Part shown: in pieces, positions 1 to 8,978 of the stretch
Layout of the letters: each line of letters begins with the position of its first letter
Numbering within the stretch: the first letter of the stretch is position 1
Assembly: GCF_028281565.1 (NCBI RefSeq)
Contig: NZ_JANQJQ010000047.1
Span: 158,288-222,287, forward strand
Reading direction: 5' to 3'
DNA from: Seonamhaeicola sp.
Lineage (GTDB): Bacteria > Bacteroidota > Bacteroidia > Flavobacteriales > Flavobacteriaceae
Length of the DNA stretch: 64,000 bases
Position numbers and translations under genes: made by a program
Notes under the pieces: model-generated
The model's input: only the letters and a program-made list of their open reading frames with translations
The model's database searches: none
Told to the model about the DNA's origin: nothing

Positions 1-2
1 CA

Positions 3-599
3 ATGCAAACCCAAATTCAAGAATATATCCCGCAACCTGCTTTAGCCCAAATTCTAAAGTTGTTAGAGCATGATAACCTTGTTGTTAAAATAAAAAAAGA
101 GCGTAAAACACGCCATGGGGATTATAGACCATTACCAAATGGAAAACACCAGATCACGGTAAATTCTAATTTAAATAAATACCGGTTTTTAATCACGTTA
201 ATTCATGAGATTGCCCATTTTGAAGCTTACCAAACATACGGGAGGTTTATAAAACCTCACGGCATAGAATGGAAACGTACCTTTCAGCATTTAATGTTAC
301 CATTTATAAACCCGGATGTTTTTCCGGATGATCTATTGCCGCTTTTGGCTAAACATTTTAAAAATCCAAAAGCCAGTAGTGATACCGATGTTAATTTAGC
401 GTTAGCATTGAAACAATTTGATGAACCTAACGATAAAACTTATATTTTTGAAGTTCCGTTAGGAAGTTATTTTAAACTTTATAATGGAAAAGTATTTAAG
501 CAAGGAAAAAGGAGAGTAAAACGGTTTGAGTGTGTTGAGGTAAAAACAGGGAGACGTTATCTTTTTAATCCTAATGTGGAAGTAGAATTATTAAAATAA
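3..599 (+). CDS. SprT-like zinc metalloprotease-fold protein
   Basis: A 198-residue soluble protein with a zinc-peptidase motif H68-E69-I70-A71-H72, followed by a K-P-H-G-I-E-W segment (residues 84-90) whose histidine fits the third metal ligand of SprT-like domains. No signal peptide is visible, so it is probably cytoplasmic. SprT/Spartan-type proteins bind zinc and in some cases cleave DNA-bound proteins; a substrate cannot be read from this sequence. The C-terminal third, a short beta-rich tail rich in Lys and Arg, could be the zinc-ribbon-like part of the family, but it has no clear Cys pairs. The ATG at position 3 is used; an upstream start cannot be excluded because the window begins here. 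The downstream reading frame begins right at its stop. Confidence 0.8.
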   Translation: MQTQIQEYIPQPALAQILKLLEHDNLVVKIKKERKTRHGDYRPLPNGKHQITVNSNLNKYRFLITLIHEIAHFEAYQTYGRFIKPHGIEWKRTFQHLMLPFINPDVFPDDLLPLLAKHFKNPKASSDTDVNLALALKQFDEPNDKTYIFEVPLGSYFKLYNGKVFKQGKRRVKRFECVEVKTGRRYLFNPNVEVELLK

Positions 600-647
600 A
601 TGTCTCAAGAACGTAATCGAAAGGTTCAGAATGATAAAAGAATATAC

Positions 648-1721
648 ATGAATAAAAACTATTATGCCATTCTAATGGCCGGAGGCATTGGTACCAGGTT
701 TTGGCCGGTAAGTACCCCGGATTTCCCCAAGCAGTTCCACGATATGTTAGGTACGGGAGATACCCTAATTCAAAAGACATTTCAAAGGCTATCCCGATTA
801 ATTCCAAAAGAGAACATTTTCATTCTAACCAATGAACGTTATAACGATTTGGTTTTAGAGCAATTACCAGAGGTAGAACAACGCCAGGTGGTTTTAGAGC
901 CGGCCATGAGAAATACAGCCCCTTGTATATTATATGCAGCGTTAAAAATTCAAAAAGAGAATAACGATGCGGTTATGATTGTGGCGCCCAGTGACCACTG
1001 GATCGAGGATGAAGTAGCTTTTACTAAAAATGTGCAAACAGCTTTTGATTATTGCTCCGAGAATGATGCATTAATGACATTGGGCATTCAGCCTACCTTC
1101 CCAAACACAGGTTATGGTTATATAGAGTACAATAAAGCTTCCACAGATGAAATAAAATCGGTTCATCAGTTTAAAGAAAAGCCAATTTACGAAGTAGCTA
1201 AACAATACATTAGGCAAGGTAACTTTTTATGGAATGCCGGTATCTTTATGTGGAGTGTAGCTTCGGTAATTAAAGCATTCCAAAAGAATCAACCGGAATT
1301 ATATCAACTTTTTGAGTCTGGGCTGGATACCTACAATACAGATTTGGAAGACAATTTTATCAGAGATAATTACCCTAAGGCAGAGAATATTTCGGTGGAT
1401 TATGCTATTATGGAAAAATCTGATAACGTTTTTGTTATTGGCGCCGAATTTGATTGGAACGATTTAGGTACCTGGGGCAGTTTATATGATAAACTTGATA
1501 AAGACAGCCATAACAATGCTATTTCAAATGCCAGAAGTTTAGCCGAAAATGCCGAGGGGAATATTATCAGGGCTCCAAAAGACAAACTGGTGGTAATTGA
1601 TGGTTTAAAAGATTACATAATAGTAGATCATGATAAAACCTTGTTGATTTACCCTAAAGACAAGGAGCAGGATATCAAGCAAATTCAGCAGCGGATAAAA
1701 AAGAAGTACGGAACTAACTAA
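648..1721 (+). CDS. Mannose-1-phosphate guanylyltransferase
   Basis: Makes GDP-mannose from mannose 1-phosphate and GTP in the cytoplasm, a precursor for exopolysaccharide, LPS and fucose-containing glycans. The N-terminus carries the nucleotidyltransferase signature G-G-I-G-T-R-F-W-P followed by P-K-Q-F, then a V-A-P-S-D-H metal/nucleotide motif, N-T-G-Y-G-Y-I-E, F-K-E-K-P and W-N-A-G-I-F-M-W, all typical of ManC/RfbM proteins. At 357 residues it lacks the C-terminal phosphomannose isomerase cupin of bifunctional ManC. The frame is open from an ATG at 600 that overlaps the previous stop, but family alignment favours the internal ATG at 648, which puts the sequence M-N-K-N-Y-Y-A-I-L just before the signature loop. 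Confidence 0.92.
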   Translation: MNKNYYAILMAGGIGTRFWPVSTPDFPKQFHDMLGTGDTLIQKTFQRLSRLIPKENIFILTNERYNDLVLEQLPEVEQRQVVLEPAMRNTAPCILYAALKIQKENNDAVMIVAPSDHWIEDEVAFTKNVQTAFDYCSENDALMTLGIQPTFPNTGYGYIEYNKASTDEIKSVHQFKEKPIYEVAKQYIRQGNFLWNAGIFMWSVASVIKAFQKNQPELYQLFESGLDTYNTDLEDNFIRDNYPKAENISVDYAIMEKSDNVFVIGAEFDWNDLGTWGSLYDKLDKDSHNNAISNARSLAENAEGNIIRAPKDKLVVIDGLKDYIIVDHDKTLLIYPKDKEQDIKQIQQRIKKKYGTN

Positions 1722-1782
1722 ATGTAACTTTTTCCAAAAAATATTGTCTATATTGGTATATTCTTGTTAATTCAGTCCCTCA

Positions 1783-3252
1783 ATGGAAGAAAGTAAGTTT
1801 AATTTTTCAGAAGAAGAATCTAATAAAAATGATACTGTAGAACAGTCTAAAGAAGCTGTTAGAAAAGATGCTAAAGGATTGTTTCAAAGTATTGAAACTT
1901 ATCTTCACGAATTACTCGACTTTAGAGATGACACGGATAGAGATGCCACGGTTGAAGCCATAAAAGGAGATATCCCTTTTAAAGGCGCTACGGCTTGGAT
2001 TTTAATCTGTTCCATTTTTGTGGCTTCGGTTGGTTTAAATGCCAATTCCACAGCTGTGGTCATAGGGGCTATGTTAATTTCTCCTTTAATGGGACCAATT
2101 CTGGGTGTAGGTTTATCTATTGCCATTAATGACATTGATACGCTTAAGAAGTCAATAATAAACTTGGTAACTATGATTGTTCTAAGTTTAATAACGGCAT
2201 TTTTGTTCTTTTGGTTTTTCCCGTTAAGTGAAGATAATTCGGAGTTATTAGGAAGGGTAAAGCCAGATATAAGGGACGTACTAATTGCTTTTTTTGGTGG
2301 TCTGGCACTTATCATTGCGAGAACTAAAAAAGGAACGATAGCTTCAGTGATTTTCGGGGTAGCCATTGCAACGGCATTAATGCCGCCTTTATGTACTGCA
2401 GGTTATGGGCTTGCCAAGGGGAATTGGGAGTACTTTTTAGGCGCCATGTATTTATTTGCAATCAATACTATTTTCATTGCACTGGCCACCTTTTTAATGC
2501 TTAAACTACTTCGTTTTCCGATGCTTAAATACGTGAACTCTAAAAAAAGAAAGCGTATTGGGCAATTGGCCTCGTTATTGGCGATTTTGGTCATGATTCC
2601 GGCAGGATTTACATTTTTCAATGTATATAATGAAAGTAATTTCAATAGAGATGCTAATTTGTTTATAAAGAATGAATTGGAAGGGCTTCCTCATGCAGAG
2701 TATATTAGAAATAATAGTACTTATAAGTATGATGGTGACCAAAACAGTAAGATAGAATTTAACTCTTTCGGATTAGATGAGATTCCTGAATCTACTATTT
2801 CGCTATTGAAGAACAGGATTGCGGATTATCCGGCACTACTGAAGAATTCAACTCAATTGATATTTAATCAAAGTAGGAGTGAAGGCTTAGACAATTTCAA
2901 ATATATGCAGGAATTGCGTTTTAGGGATTCTTTAGATCTATTGTCTCAAACTCAGAAAATTATGTTTCTTGAAGATAAGGTAAGGCAGCTTTCTAAACTT
3001 GAGAAAAACTACATTGCTTTTGAAGAGTTGTCTAAGGAAGTAAAAATCAATTACGAAAAGATTGAAAACATTTCATATTCCAATGTGATAAAATCTAATT
3101 TTTCCAGGATGGATACTATAGCTGTTTTTGAAGTAAAATGGTTAGATTCCCTCAGCAATGAGGCCATCAGAAAAACTGAAAGGGATAAATTGGAAAAGTG
3201 GTTTAAAGAAAAGCTGGACTTAGATACTTTGGTTGTGAAAAGAGTTAACTAG
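1783..3252 (+). CDS. DUF389 family membrane protein
   Basis: A 489-residue inner-membrane protein. Residues 1-65 are acidic and cytoplasmic. Residues about 67-280 hold a series of hydrophobic helices with the DUF389 signature A-V-V-I-G-A-M-L-I-S-P-L-M-G-P and a second A-T-A-L-M-P-P-L-C-T segment. After the last membrane helix comes a roughly 200-residue soluble tail rich in Lys, Glu and Asn with no recognised fold. The DUF389 core matches a family of unknown function sometimes named TIGR00341; the long soluble tail is longer than in minimal members. It is followed after one base by the RDD gene, so the two are almost certainly co-transcribed. Confidence 0.85.
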   Translation: MEESKFNFSEEESNKNDTVEQSKEAVRKDAKGLFQSIETYLHELLDFRDDTDRDATVEAIKGDIPFKGATAWILICSIFVASVGLNANSTAVVIGAMLISPLMGPILGVGLSIAINDIDTLKKSIINLVTMIVLSLITAFLFFWFFPLSEDNSELLGRVKPDIRDVLIAFFGGLALIIARTKKGTIASVIFGVAIATALMPPLCTAGYGLAKGNWEYFLGAMYLFAINTIFIALATFLMLKLLRFPMLKYVNSKKRKRIGQLASLLAILVMIPAGFTFFNVYNESNFNRDANLFIKNELEGLPHAEYIRNNSTYKYDGDQNSKIEFNSFGLDEIPESTISLLKNRIADYPALLKNSTQLIFNQSRSEGLDNFKYMQELRFRDSLDLLSQTQKIMFLEDKVRQLSKLEKNYIAFEELSKEVKINYEKIENISYSNVIKSNFSRMDTIAVFEVKWLDSLSNEAIRKTERDKLEKWFKEKLDLDTLVVKRVN

Positions 3253-3253
3253 C

Positions 3254-3664
3254 ATGAAAAAGAAATATGCAAACTTATTTCCAAGAGTAAAAGCGGCTAT
3301 TATTGATGGTATTGTTTTAATAGTTTTAATGTATTTGGCTACCTGGATTCTGGATGCTATTGGAGAAGTGCCAAATTATGCCAGAATTGTTGTTTTTATT
3401 TTCGTCTTCCTGCTTTATGAACCTATTCTAGTAGCTTACTTTGGTGCCAGTGTAGGGCACTTTTTTAATGACATTATGGTGAAACGCGAAAGCAATGAAG
3501 CTAAAAATATCATCTTACCAAAAGCCATATTCAGATTTGTTTTCAAGTTTTTTCTTGGGTGGGTTTCCTTGTTAACCATTCGAAGTGATAAAAAAGGTAA
3601 AGCTATTCACGACTTTGTAGGTGGTTCCGTGGTTTTAAAGTATCGAATCCATAAATCAAATTAG
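3254..3664 (+). CDS. RDD family membrane protein
   Basis: A 136-residue protein with the RDD layout: a charged start (F-P-R-V-K-A-A-I-I-D-G, where R and D are the name-giving residues), two hydrophobic helices at about residues 16-30 and 44-64, and a third near 90-108, followed by K-A-I-H-D-F-V-G-G-S-V-V-L, the usual H-D end of the domain. RDD proteins are small integral membrane proteins; some have been linked to ion or compatible-solute transport, but nothing here fixes a substrate. The start lies one base after the DUF389 stop, so translation is probably coupled. The 36-bp palindrome lies downstream and is more likely to belong to the next gene. Confidence 0.83.
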   Translation: MKKKYANLFPRVKAAIIDGIVLIVLMYLATWILDAIGEVPNYARIVVFIFVFLLYEPILVAYFGASVGHFFNDIMVKRESNEAKNIILPKAIFRFVFKFFLGWVSLLTIRSDKKGKAIHDFVGGSVVLKYRIHKSN

Positions 3665-3699
3665 AAATCTGAGTTCCGGATATAGAATTAATTCCTATA

Positions 3700-3735
3700 T
3701 TTGTCGAAAATACAATCGATTGTATTTTCGACAAA
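3700..3735. promoter_or_regulatory. Perfect 36-bp palindrome overlapping a candidate promoter
   Basis: The 36 bases are an exact inverted repeat of two 18-nt arms with no spacer, centred between 3717 and 3718 on ATCGAT. The left end supplies TTTG (3700-3703) and the right half supplies TATTTTCG (3723-3730), 19 nt apart, close to the Bacteroidota -33/-7 pair TTTG and TAnnTTTG. The ATG of the uronyl hydrolase gene starts 28 bp further on. There is no T-run on either side, so it is a poor intrinsic terminator. The best reading is an operator for a dimeric repressor or activator laid over the promoter; which protein binds is unknown. Confidence 0.6.
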
Positions 3736-3763
3736 ACAGATACAACTATAACTAAACTATTTT

Positions 3764-6181
3764 ATGAGACAAGCTATCCTTTGTTTGTTGGCTTTTGCAT
3801 TATTATTGAATTGTGAAAAGCAAGCCGAAGAACCCACAATTCCAAATCCAAAAGACGTTCTAAAGATCACTGAAAAAGTAGCCAATTGGCAGATAGAAAC
3901 TTTCGAGGAGATGGGGAAGTACAGGGCATTGCCATCACCGGACAAAAGAAAAAAATGGCACCATAGAAACAAGCATCATGAGTTAGATTGGACTAACGCC
4001 GCACTGTATTCAGGGATGTTTGAGTTGACCAAGGTATCACATTATCCGGATTATATTAACTGGTTAGTAACTATAGGAGATAGAAACAAGTGGCAATTAC
4101 ATGAACGTATGTACCATGCTGATGACCATGCTGTTGGACAAATGTACTTAAGCCTTAACCAGCATATCAGATTAAAACGATATGCATCTATAAAGCCTAC
4201 AAAAACTCGCTTTGATTCCATAATTCAGAGTGAAAAAGGAAAAGCATACCAGTGGGACTGGTGTGATGCCCTGTTTATGGCACCACCGGTTTGGGCAAGA
4301 CTGGCTAAAGTAACCAAAGACAGTACCTATTTAGAGTACATGGACAGGCAGTATCATATGACCTATGATGAACTCTGGGATGCAGAAGAGCAATTGTTTT
4401 TCAGGGATAAATCCTATTTTGATAAAAGGGAAAAGAATGGTAAAAAAATCTTTTGGTCCAGAGGAAATGGCTGGGTGTTTGGTGGTTTGGCCTTAATGAT
4501 CCCTGATTTACCAAAGGATTGGGAAGGCAAGGGGTTTTATGAGGATCTCTTCAAAAAGATAGCAGAGACTTTAGTGAAAACACAGCGTGAAGATGGCACC
4601 TGGTCGGGGGGTATTTTAGGAGACGTTAAAGATTATCCTACTGTAGAAACCAGTGGCTCGGCATTTTTTACTTTTGGAATTGCCTGGGGAATTAGAAATG
4701 GCTTGTTAGACCAGGAAACTTATGAGCCCGTCCTGTTTAAAGCCTGGGATGCTCTAACCAAATGTGTCAATGAAGATGGAATGTTAGGATATGTACAGCC
4801 CATAGGAGCAGCACCGGGTGAAAGCTTTAAAGATGGTACGGAAGTGTATGGTATAGGCGCTTTTTTGGCGGCCGGTTCGGAAATGTATAAATACCTTAAT
4901 ATGTTTCATCCGTTGGCAAGAGACGCCAAATATCAAACTTTTATGGAAGATGGTGGTTGGTGTTGGTATCAAGATCCGAGAGCTATTATTAATAATGGTA
5001 AATTAATAATTGGTGGTTTGAGCGGACAAAGTGGAGACGTGCGACTGGGGGTTTATGACCTCAAAAGTGAAACAAACGATAGTACGCTGGTCTTACATGA
5101 AAAACTTCAAAGAGATGATCATAATGTGCCGGCATTATATCAAAGACCAGATAATAGTGTGCTGGCCGTTTGGGCAAAACACGGTAATGAAAAGATACAT
5201 TATTTTAATATATCATCAACTGATGATTATTTAAAATGGGGAGAAACTAAAACAATTGAACACACTTACGATCATAAAAACGGGGTGACCTATATGAATC
5301 TGTATTACATGAAGAACGAAGGTAAGTTGTATAACTTTTTTAGAAGCGGGGAAACATTCAATCCCTCTTTTATTACCTCGGAAGACCATGGCGAAACCTG
5401 GAGTGATTACACGCATTTTATTGCCAATGATATCAAAGGTTATCAACGTCCTTATGCGCGTTATTATCAAATAGATGAAAACACTGTCGGAATTTCATAT
5501 ACAGATGGACATCCGCGTCAGTATGGGAATAATTTGTTTTACGCAGAATATACCAATAACGCATTTTACAAAGTTGATGGCACGAAAATTAAGGATTTGT
5601 CGGAAGGGCCATTAAGAGCTTCCGAAGGCGAAAAATTGTATTCCGGTAGTGATATCTATGATAAATCGATTGTTGAAGAAAGCGTGCCTAACAGTGCCTG
5701 GACTTGCGCTATGGCCAAGGATAAGAATAATAATCCGCACATTGGATATACGTTATATTTAAGTGATGATGACCATAGGTATAGAATAGCTTCCTGGGAT
5801 GGAGAAAAATGGTATGACAGAGAAATTGCCTATGCCGGAAAGTATTTATATAAAGTTGAAAGTAGCTATACGGGCTTATTGGCTTTTGATCCTGAAGACC
5901 CGGCTAAAGTTTATATCTCAACAGATGTTAATCCCTCAACAGGTGAGGATTTGGGTGGCGTTCATGAAATTTATGAGGGCACTATTGGGGTTAATGATGA
6001 CGTTAGTTCTATTAAATGGAAAGCAATAACGTCAGATTCTAATTATAGAAATATTCGGCCTATAGTAGTTGCCAATGAAGGTTATAAAGTATTGTTATGG
6101 CTTAATGGTCCATGGTATGATTATCTGAATTATGATTCGAATGTACAGGGCATTATTTTAGAGAAACCGGAAGCCTTATAG
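3764..6181 (+). CDS. GH88/GH105-type unsaturated uronyl hydrolase fused to BNR-4 propeller, lipoprotein
   Basis: An 805-residue lipoprotein: a short signal peptide ends in L-L-N-C, with the lipidated Cys at residue 17. Residues about 30-375 match the alpha6/alpha6-barrel family of unsaturated glucuronyl/galacturonyl hydrolases: W-D-W-C-D-A-L-F-M-A-P-P with the likely catalytic Asp168, then R-G-N-G-W-V-F-G-G-L and Y-P-T-V-E-T-S-G-S-A-F-F. From about residue 385 a second domain begins (G-G-W-C-W-Y-Q-D-P-R-A, D-D-H-N-V-P-A-L) that resembles the BNR-4 propellers found in several polysaccharide lyases. A lyase plus the hydrolase that removes its unsaturated end would make a two-step enzyme on one surface-anchored chain; this coupling is inferred. 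No SusCD pair is next to it. Its stop overlaps by 6 bp that of the opposite regulator gene. Confidence 0.8.
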   Translation: MRQAILCLLAFALLLNCEKQAEEPTIPNPKDVLKITEKVANWQIETFEEMGKYRALPSPDKRKKWHHRNKHHELDWTNAALYSGMFELTKVSHYPDYINWLVTIGDRNKWQLHERMYHADDHAVGQMYLSLNQHIRLKRYASIKPTKTRFDSIIQSEKGKAYQWDWCDALFMAPPVWARLAKVTKDSTYLEYMDRQYHMTYDELWDAEEQLFFRDKSYFDKREKNGKKIFWSRGNGWVFGGLALMIPDLPKDWEGKGFYEDLFKKIAETLVKTQREDGTWSGGILGDVKDYPTVETSGSAFFTFGIAWGIRNGLLDQETYEPVLFKAWDALTKCVNEDGMLGYVQPIGAAPGESFKDGTEVYGIGAFLAAGSEMYKYLNMFHPLARDAKYQTFMEDGGWCWYQDPRAIINNGKLIIGGLSGQSGDVRLGVYDLKSETNDSTLVLHEKLQRDDHNVPALYQRPDNSVLAVWAKHGNEKIHYFNISSTDDYLKWGETKTIEHTYDHKNGVTYMNLYYMKNEGKLYNFFRSGETFNPSFITSEDHGETWSDYTHFIANDIKGYQRPYARYYQIDENTVGISYTDGHPRQYGNNLFYAEYTNNAFYKVDGTKIKDLSEGPLRASEGEKLYSGSDIYDKSIVEESVPNSAWTCAMAKDKNNNPHIGYTLYLSDDDHRYRIASWDGEKWYDREIAYAGKYLYKVESSYTGLLAFDPEDPAKVYISTDVNPSTGEDLGGVHEIYEGTIGVNDDVSSIKWKAITSDSNYRNIRPIVVANEGYKVLLWLNGPWYDYLNYDSNVQGIILEKPEAL

Positions 6182-7768
6182 CCGGGCAATGGCTTCAAAC
6201 AAATTATCCTCTTTTTTTAATCCCATTTTTTTTCGTAACCTGTAACGGGAGGTATTAACGCTTTCGGACGATATGCCTAAAAGAGAGGATATCTCTTTAC
6301 TTGAAAAGTTTAGTTTTATAAGGGCACATAATCGGTGGTCTCGTCTTGTTAATTCAGGAAACTTTTCAGATAAGGCTTTATAAAAGGCTTTGTTAACCGA
6401 GGTAAAACGGGCATTGAATTCCTTCCAATCCTGGTTCTTATTAATTTTTATCTTGGTGAGAATTTGTTTGATTTCCCGTTCATTGCCTTTATTAAGTGCT
6501 GTCAAGGTGTCTTTTATTTCAAGTATAAGGCCGTCTTTCTGGATTAGCTGAAGCGCAGAACTTGTTAATTCTCTATTCTTTGAGGCCAGTATTTCCGTAT
6601 TCTTTTCCTTATTTAATTTTTGCCTGTTTAAAAAGTCCTGTTTTTCGGATTTTCGGCGTTTGTGAAGATACCATACTATAATTCCGGAGATAAGGATTAA
6701 CGATACAATAGAAACAGTAAGTGCAATATTTCTAAAGAAGAGCGTCTTCTGTTGCTGTTCAAGTCTATTCAGCTTTGCATTTTCAATAAGCTTATTTTGT
6801 TTTTCATTTTCAATTCTAAAGGCATCCTTTATTTCTAATATATCAGTATTGTTAATACTTCTTAGCCCAAATAACTGTTCTGATAAGTTTTTAGAAAGCT
6901 GTAGGTTTTTATAAGCCAAATCTTTTTGGTCGGTTATAAAATAGAGGTCGCCCAATTTCTGATATAAATTAGGAACATAATTAGAGTGGCTTTGGTGTTT
7001 TTTTGAAGACTCCAATGCCTTTAAATAGTAGGTTTCGCCATTGCTATAATCGCCTTTACCAAAATAAACATCCCCTAAAAAGGAATAAAGCATAACAAGG
7101 TATTCCGGGTAGCTGGATTTAAAATAAGCTTCATGCGGAAGCAATAAATCCAAAGCCTCATCATATTTGGCCAGGTGACTGTAAATATAACCCTGTTCGG
7201 CATCAAGGAAGGCGTAATTGGTTTTGGATAATTTGTTGTACATGATTCTACAACTATCTAAATATTTTTCAGATAGACCATAATTACCTTGCTCTCTGTG
7301 ATGGCTGGCCATTATGTAGTAAGTGTCGTTAATGCTTTTGTATCTTTTCTTAGATTCCTTTATAAAACTTCGGGCCACTTTCAGGGATAATTCATAATAA
7401 TGTACAGCTTTTTCTTCTCTTCTAAAAATACTATAAAGTGTGCCCAGCTTTCTATAGATTTTAGCCATATAGGTACTGTCAGATATACTCTTTGAATAAA
7501 TTAAAGCTTCCCAATAGCCGTCATAAGATTGAGGGTAATTACCCGTAGTAGAATGAATAGTAGATATTTCAATCAAGGAATTTATGGCGCTGAGTGTGTC
7601 CCCCTCAGACAAATACTTGAGTTTATCTTCCTTGTGTTCCGATAACAAACTATCCGGATTGATAATTTTCAAATTCTGTATTTCCAAAGGTTGCCTGTTA
7701 ATCTGGCTAATTGAATTATAGGGATTGACAAGAAGGAGAAAAAGAAATATTAGGATAGCTGATTTCAT
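6176..7768 (-). CDS. TPR-transmembrane-HTH transcriptional regulator
   Basis: A 530-residue protein of the type common in Bacteroidota: an N-terminal signal or anchor (residues 1-22), a periplasmic stretch of tetratricopeptide-like helices up to about residue 320, one membrane helix near 345-367, a cytoplasmic coiled coil (about 370-410) and a C-terminal LuxR/GerE-like helix-turn-helix ending in E-I-S-S-L-L-G-I-S-S-E-S-V-N-T-S-R-Y-R-L. The design suggests it senses something outside the inner membrane and binds DNA inside. It converges on the uronyl hydrolase gene with overlapping stop codons, which makes that gene a candidate target, but this is only proximity. Confidence 0.85.
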   Translation of the reverse strand: MKSAILIFLFLLLVNPYNSISQINRQPLEIQNLKIINPDSLLSEHKEDKLKYLSEGDTLSAINSLIEISTIHSTTGNYPQSYDGYWEALIYSKSISDSTYMAKIYRKLGTLYSIFRREEKAVHYYELSLKVARSFIKESKKRYKSINDTYYIMASHHREQGNYGLSEKYLDSCRIMYNKLSKTNYAFLDAEQGYIYSHLAKYDEALDLLLPHEAYFKSSYPEYLVMLYSFLGDVYFGKGDYSNGETYYLKALESSKKHQSHSNYVPNLYQKLGDLYFITDQKDLAYKNLQLSKNLSEQLFGLRSINNTDILEIKDAFRIENEKQNKLIENAKLNRLEQQQKTLFFRNIALTVSIVSLILISGIIVWYLHKRRKSEKQDFLNRQKLNKEKNTEILASKNRELTSSALQLIQKDGLILEIKDTLTALNKGNEREIKQILTKIKINKNQDWKEFNARFTSVNKAFYKALSEKFPELTRRDHRLCALIKLNFSSKEISSLLGISSESVNTSRYRLRKKMGLKKEDNLFEAIARL

Positions 7769-8063
7769 TTTGTGTTTAAGCTTGTTGTATCAAAAATACA
7801 TATCTTGAGAGTGAAATCAAAAAAAATGTTATTGTAATCAAAATTTAAATAATTGAAAATCAATTATTTATGATTTTAATTTTTTATTTTGTCTATATTA
7901 TTTCTATATCGCTTTAAAAAATGTCTATTGTAAAGCTATATGGAATTTTAGGTTATACGAATTTAAATAAACAAATTTGTTCCGGTTTTACAAGTGTTCA
8001 TAAAACCTGAATGCTTTAAAAGTAAAGCGTATTAAAAATATCAACTACCTAAATAAAACAATT
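7769..8063. other. AT-rich intergenic region between divergent genes
   Basis: About 295 bases separate the divergent regulator and dehydrogenase genes. The sequence is very AT-rich and holds weak inverted repeats only: AAAATCA-N8-TGATTTT at about 7856-7877 and a 6-bp stem GCTTTA-AAAG-TAAAGC at 8013-8028. It presumably carries promoters for both genes, but I see no convincing TTTG/TAnnTTTG pair and no coding sequence. Confidence 0.5.
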
Positions 8064-8876
8064 ATGGTCAAATTTATTTACAAAAACCTGAAACCAGTGT
8101 TCTTCAGTATGGCTTTATTATTTAGTCTGTATTCTTTTGGTGCTACGGATAAAACAGATGTAGAGTCAATAACCTCCAATGACAAAGCCGCTATCGTGAC
8201 AGGGTCCAATAGAGGTATGGGGCTTGGTTGGGTTAAGCATTTTTTAAGTGAAGGTTATACTGTAATCGCAACAGCTCGTAAGCCGGAAAAAGCAACGGAA
8301 CTTCAAGAGCTTAAAAAGAAGTACAAGGAGCAATTATTTATTCAGAAACTTGATGTGACCAGTGAAGAAGATCATGCGGCCCTTGGTGAAATGCTTAAAG
8401 AGCATAATATTAAAATTCATATAGCCATTAGTAATGCCGGTGTTACGGTTGAGGAAAAATTTGGAGAATGGACATCAAAATCTTTGCTTGCAAATTATAA
8501 AGTAAACACTATGGGGGCTGCTTTTTTTGCTCAGACAATCTCTCCTTATCTGGTGGAAGGCTCTAAACTGGTACAGTTATCTTCAGGACATGGCTCTATT
8601 GGCGGACATGCCAAAAGGATGACAGGTAAGATTGATGCCTATGGGCTAAGCAAAGCGGGGGTTAACATGCTGACAAAAAAATTGTCATTGATATGGCAAG
8701 ACCGCAATATTATTGTAATATCAATCACGCCTGGTGGTGTTAAAACAGATATGAACCCTTGGGGAAAACTTTCCGTTGCCGAGGCTATTCCAATTATGTA
8801 CAATACTATATCCGGTCTTACAATGGAGAATAGCGGAACATTCATTACCAATAAAGGTAAAGCAATGTCCTGGTAA
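8064..8876 (+). CDS. Exported short-chain dehydrogenase/reductase (SDR)
   Basis: A 270-residue classical SDR: cofactor loop T-G-S-N-R-G-M-G (46-53), S-N-A-G (123-126), catalytic Ser173 or Ser174, Tyr193 and Lys197 (Y-G-L-S-K). What is unusual is the first 27 residues, which look like a Sec signal peptide (basic start, hydrophobic core F-F-S-M-A-L-L-F-S-L, then F-G-A). The dehydrogenase domain begins only after about residue 40, so the leader is extra to the fold. If processed, the enzyme would sit in the periplasm and need NAD(P) there; a retained membrane anchor with a cytoplasmic domain is less likely given the orientation. A carrier gene and a ThuA-like gene follow on the same strand. Confidence 0.8.
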   Translation: MVKFIYKNLKPVFFSMALLFSLYSFGATDKTDVESITSNDKAAIVTGSNRGMGLGWVKHFLSEGYTVIATARKPEKATELQELKKKYKEQLFIQKLDVTSEEDHAALGEMLKEHNIKIHIAISNAGVTVEEKFGEWTSKSLLANYKVNTMGAAFFAQTISPYLVEGSKLVQLSSGHGSIGGHAKRMTGKIDAYGLSKAGVNMLTKKLSLIWQDRNIIVISITPGGVKTDMNPWGKLSVAEAIPIMYNTISGLTMENSGTFITNKGKAMSW

Positions 8877-8978
8877 TTTTGTCATAATCTGTATTTCATT
8901 TAAATTCAACGGTTAAGAAACGTTTTGAATAAAACGATAGGTGTTTGCACCCTTTTCTTAAAGTCAAAATTTATAAAA

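Noticed and set aside
600..647. Longer start for the mannose-1-phosphate guanylyltransferase at 600
   Set aside because: The extra 16 codons encode a charged stretch unlike the family, and the ATG at 648 gives the conserved start.
1905..2366. 153-codon open frame on the minus strand inside the DUF389 gene
   Set aside because: It lies antisense within a gene with clear family motifs and has no recognisable domain; an AT-rich coding shadow.
7769..8063. Possible small RNA or leader peptide between the divergent genes
   Set aside because: Only weak short stems in very AT-rich DNA; no start-stop frame or terminator supports it.
8925..8978. Upstream start of the carrier gene at 8925
   Set aside because: The extra 18 codons have no membrane or family character; the ATG at 8979 has a basic start followed by the first helix.
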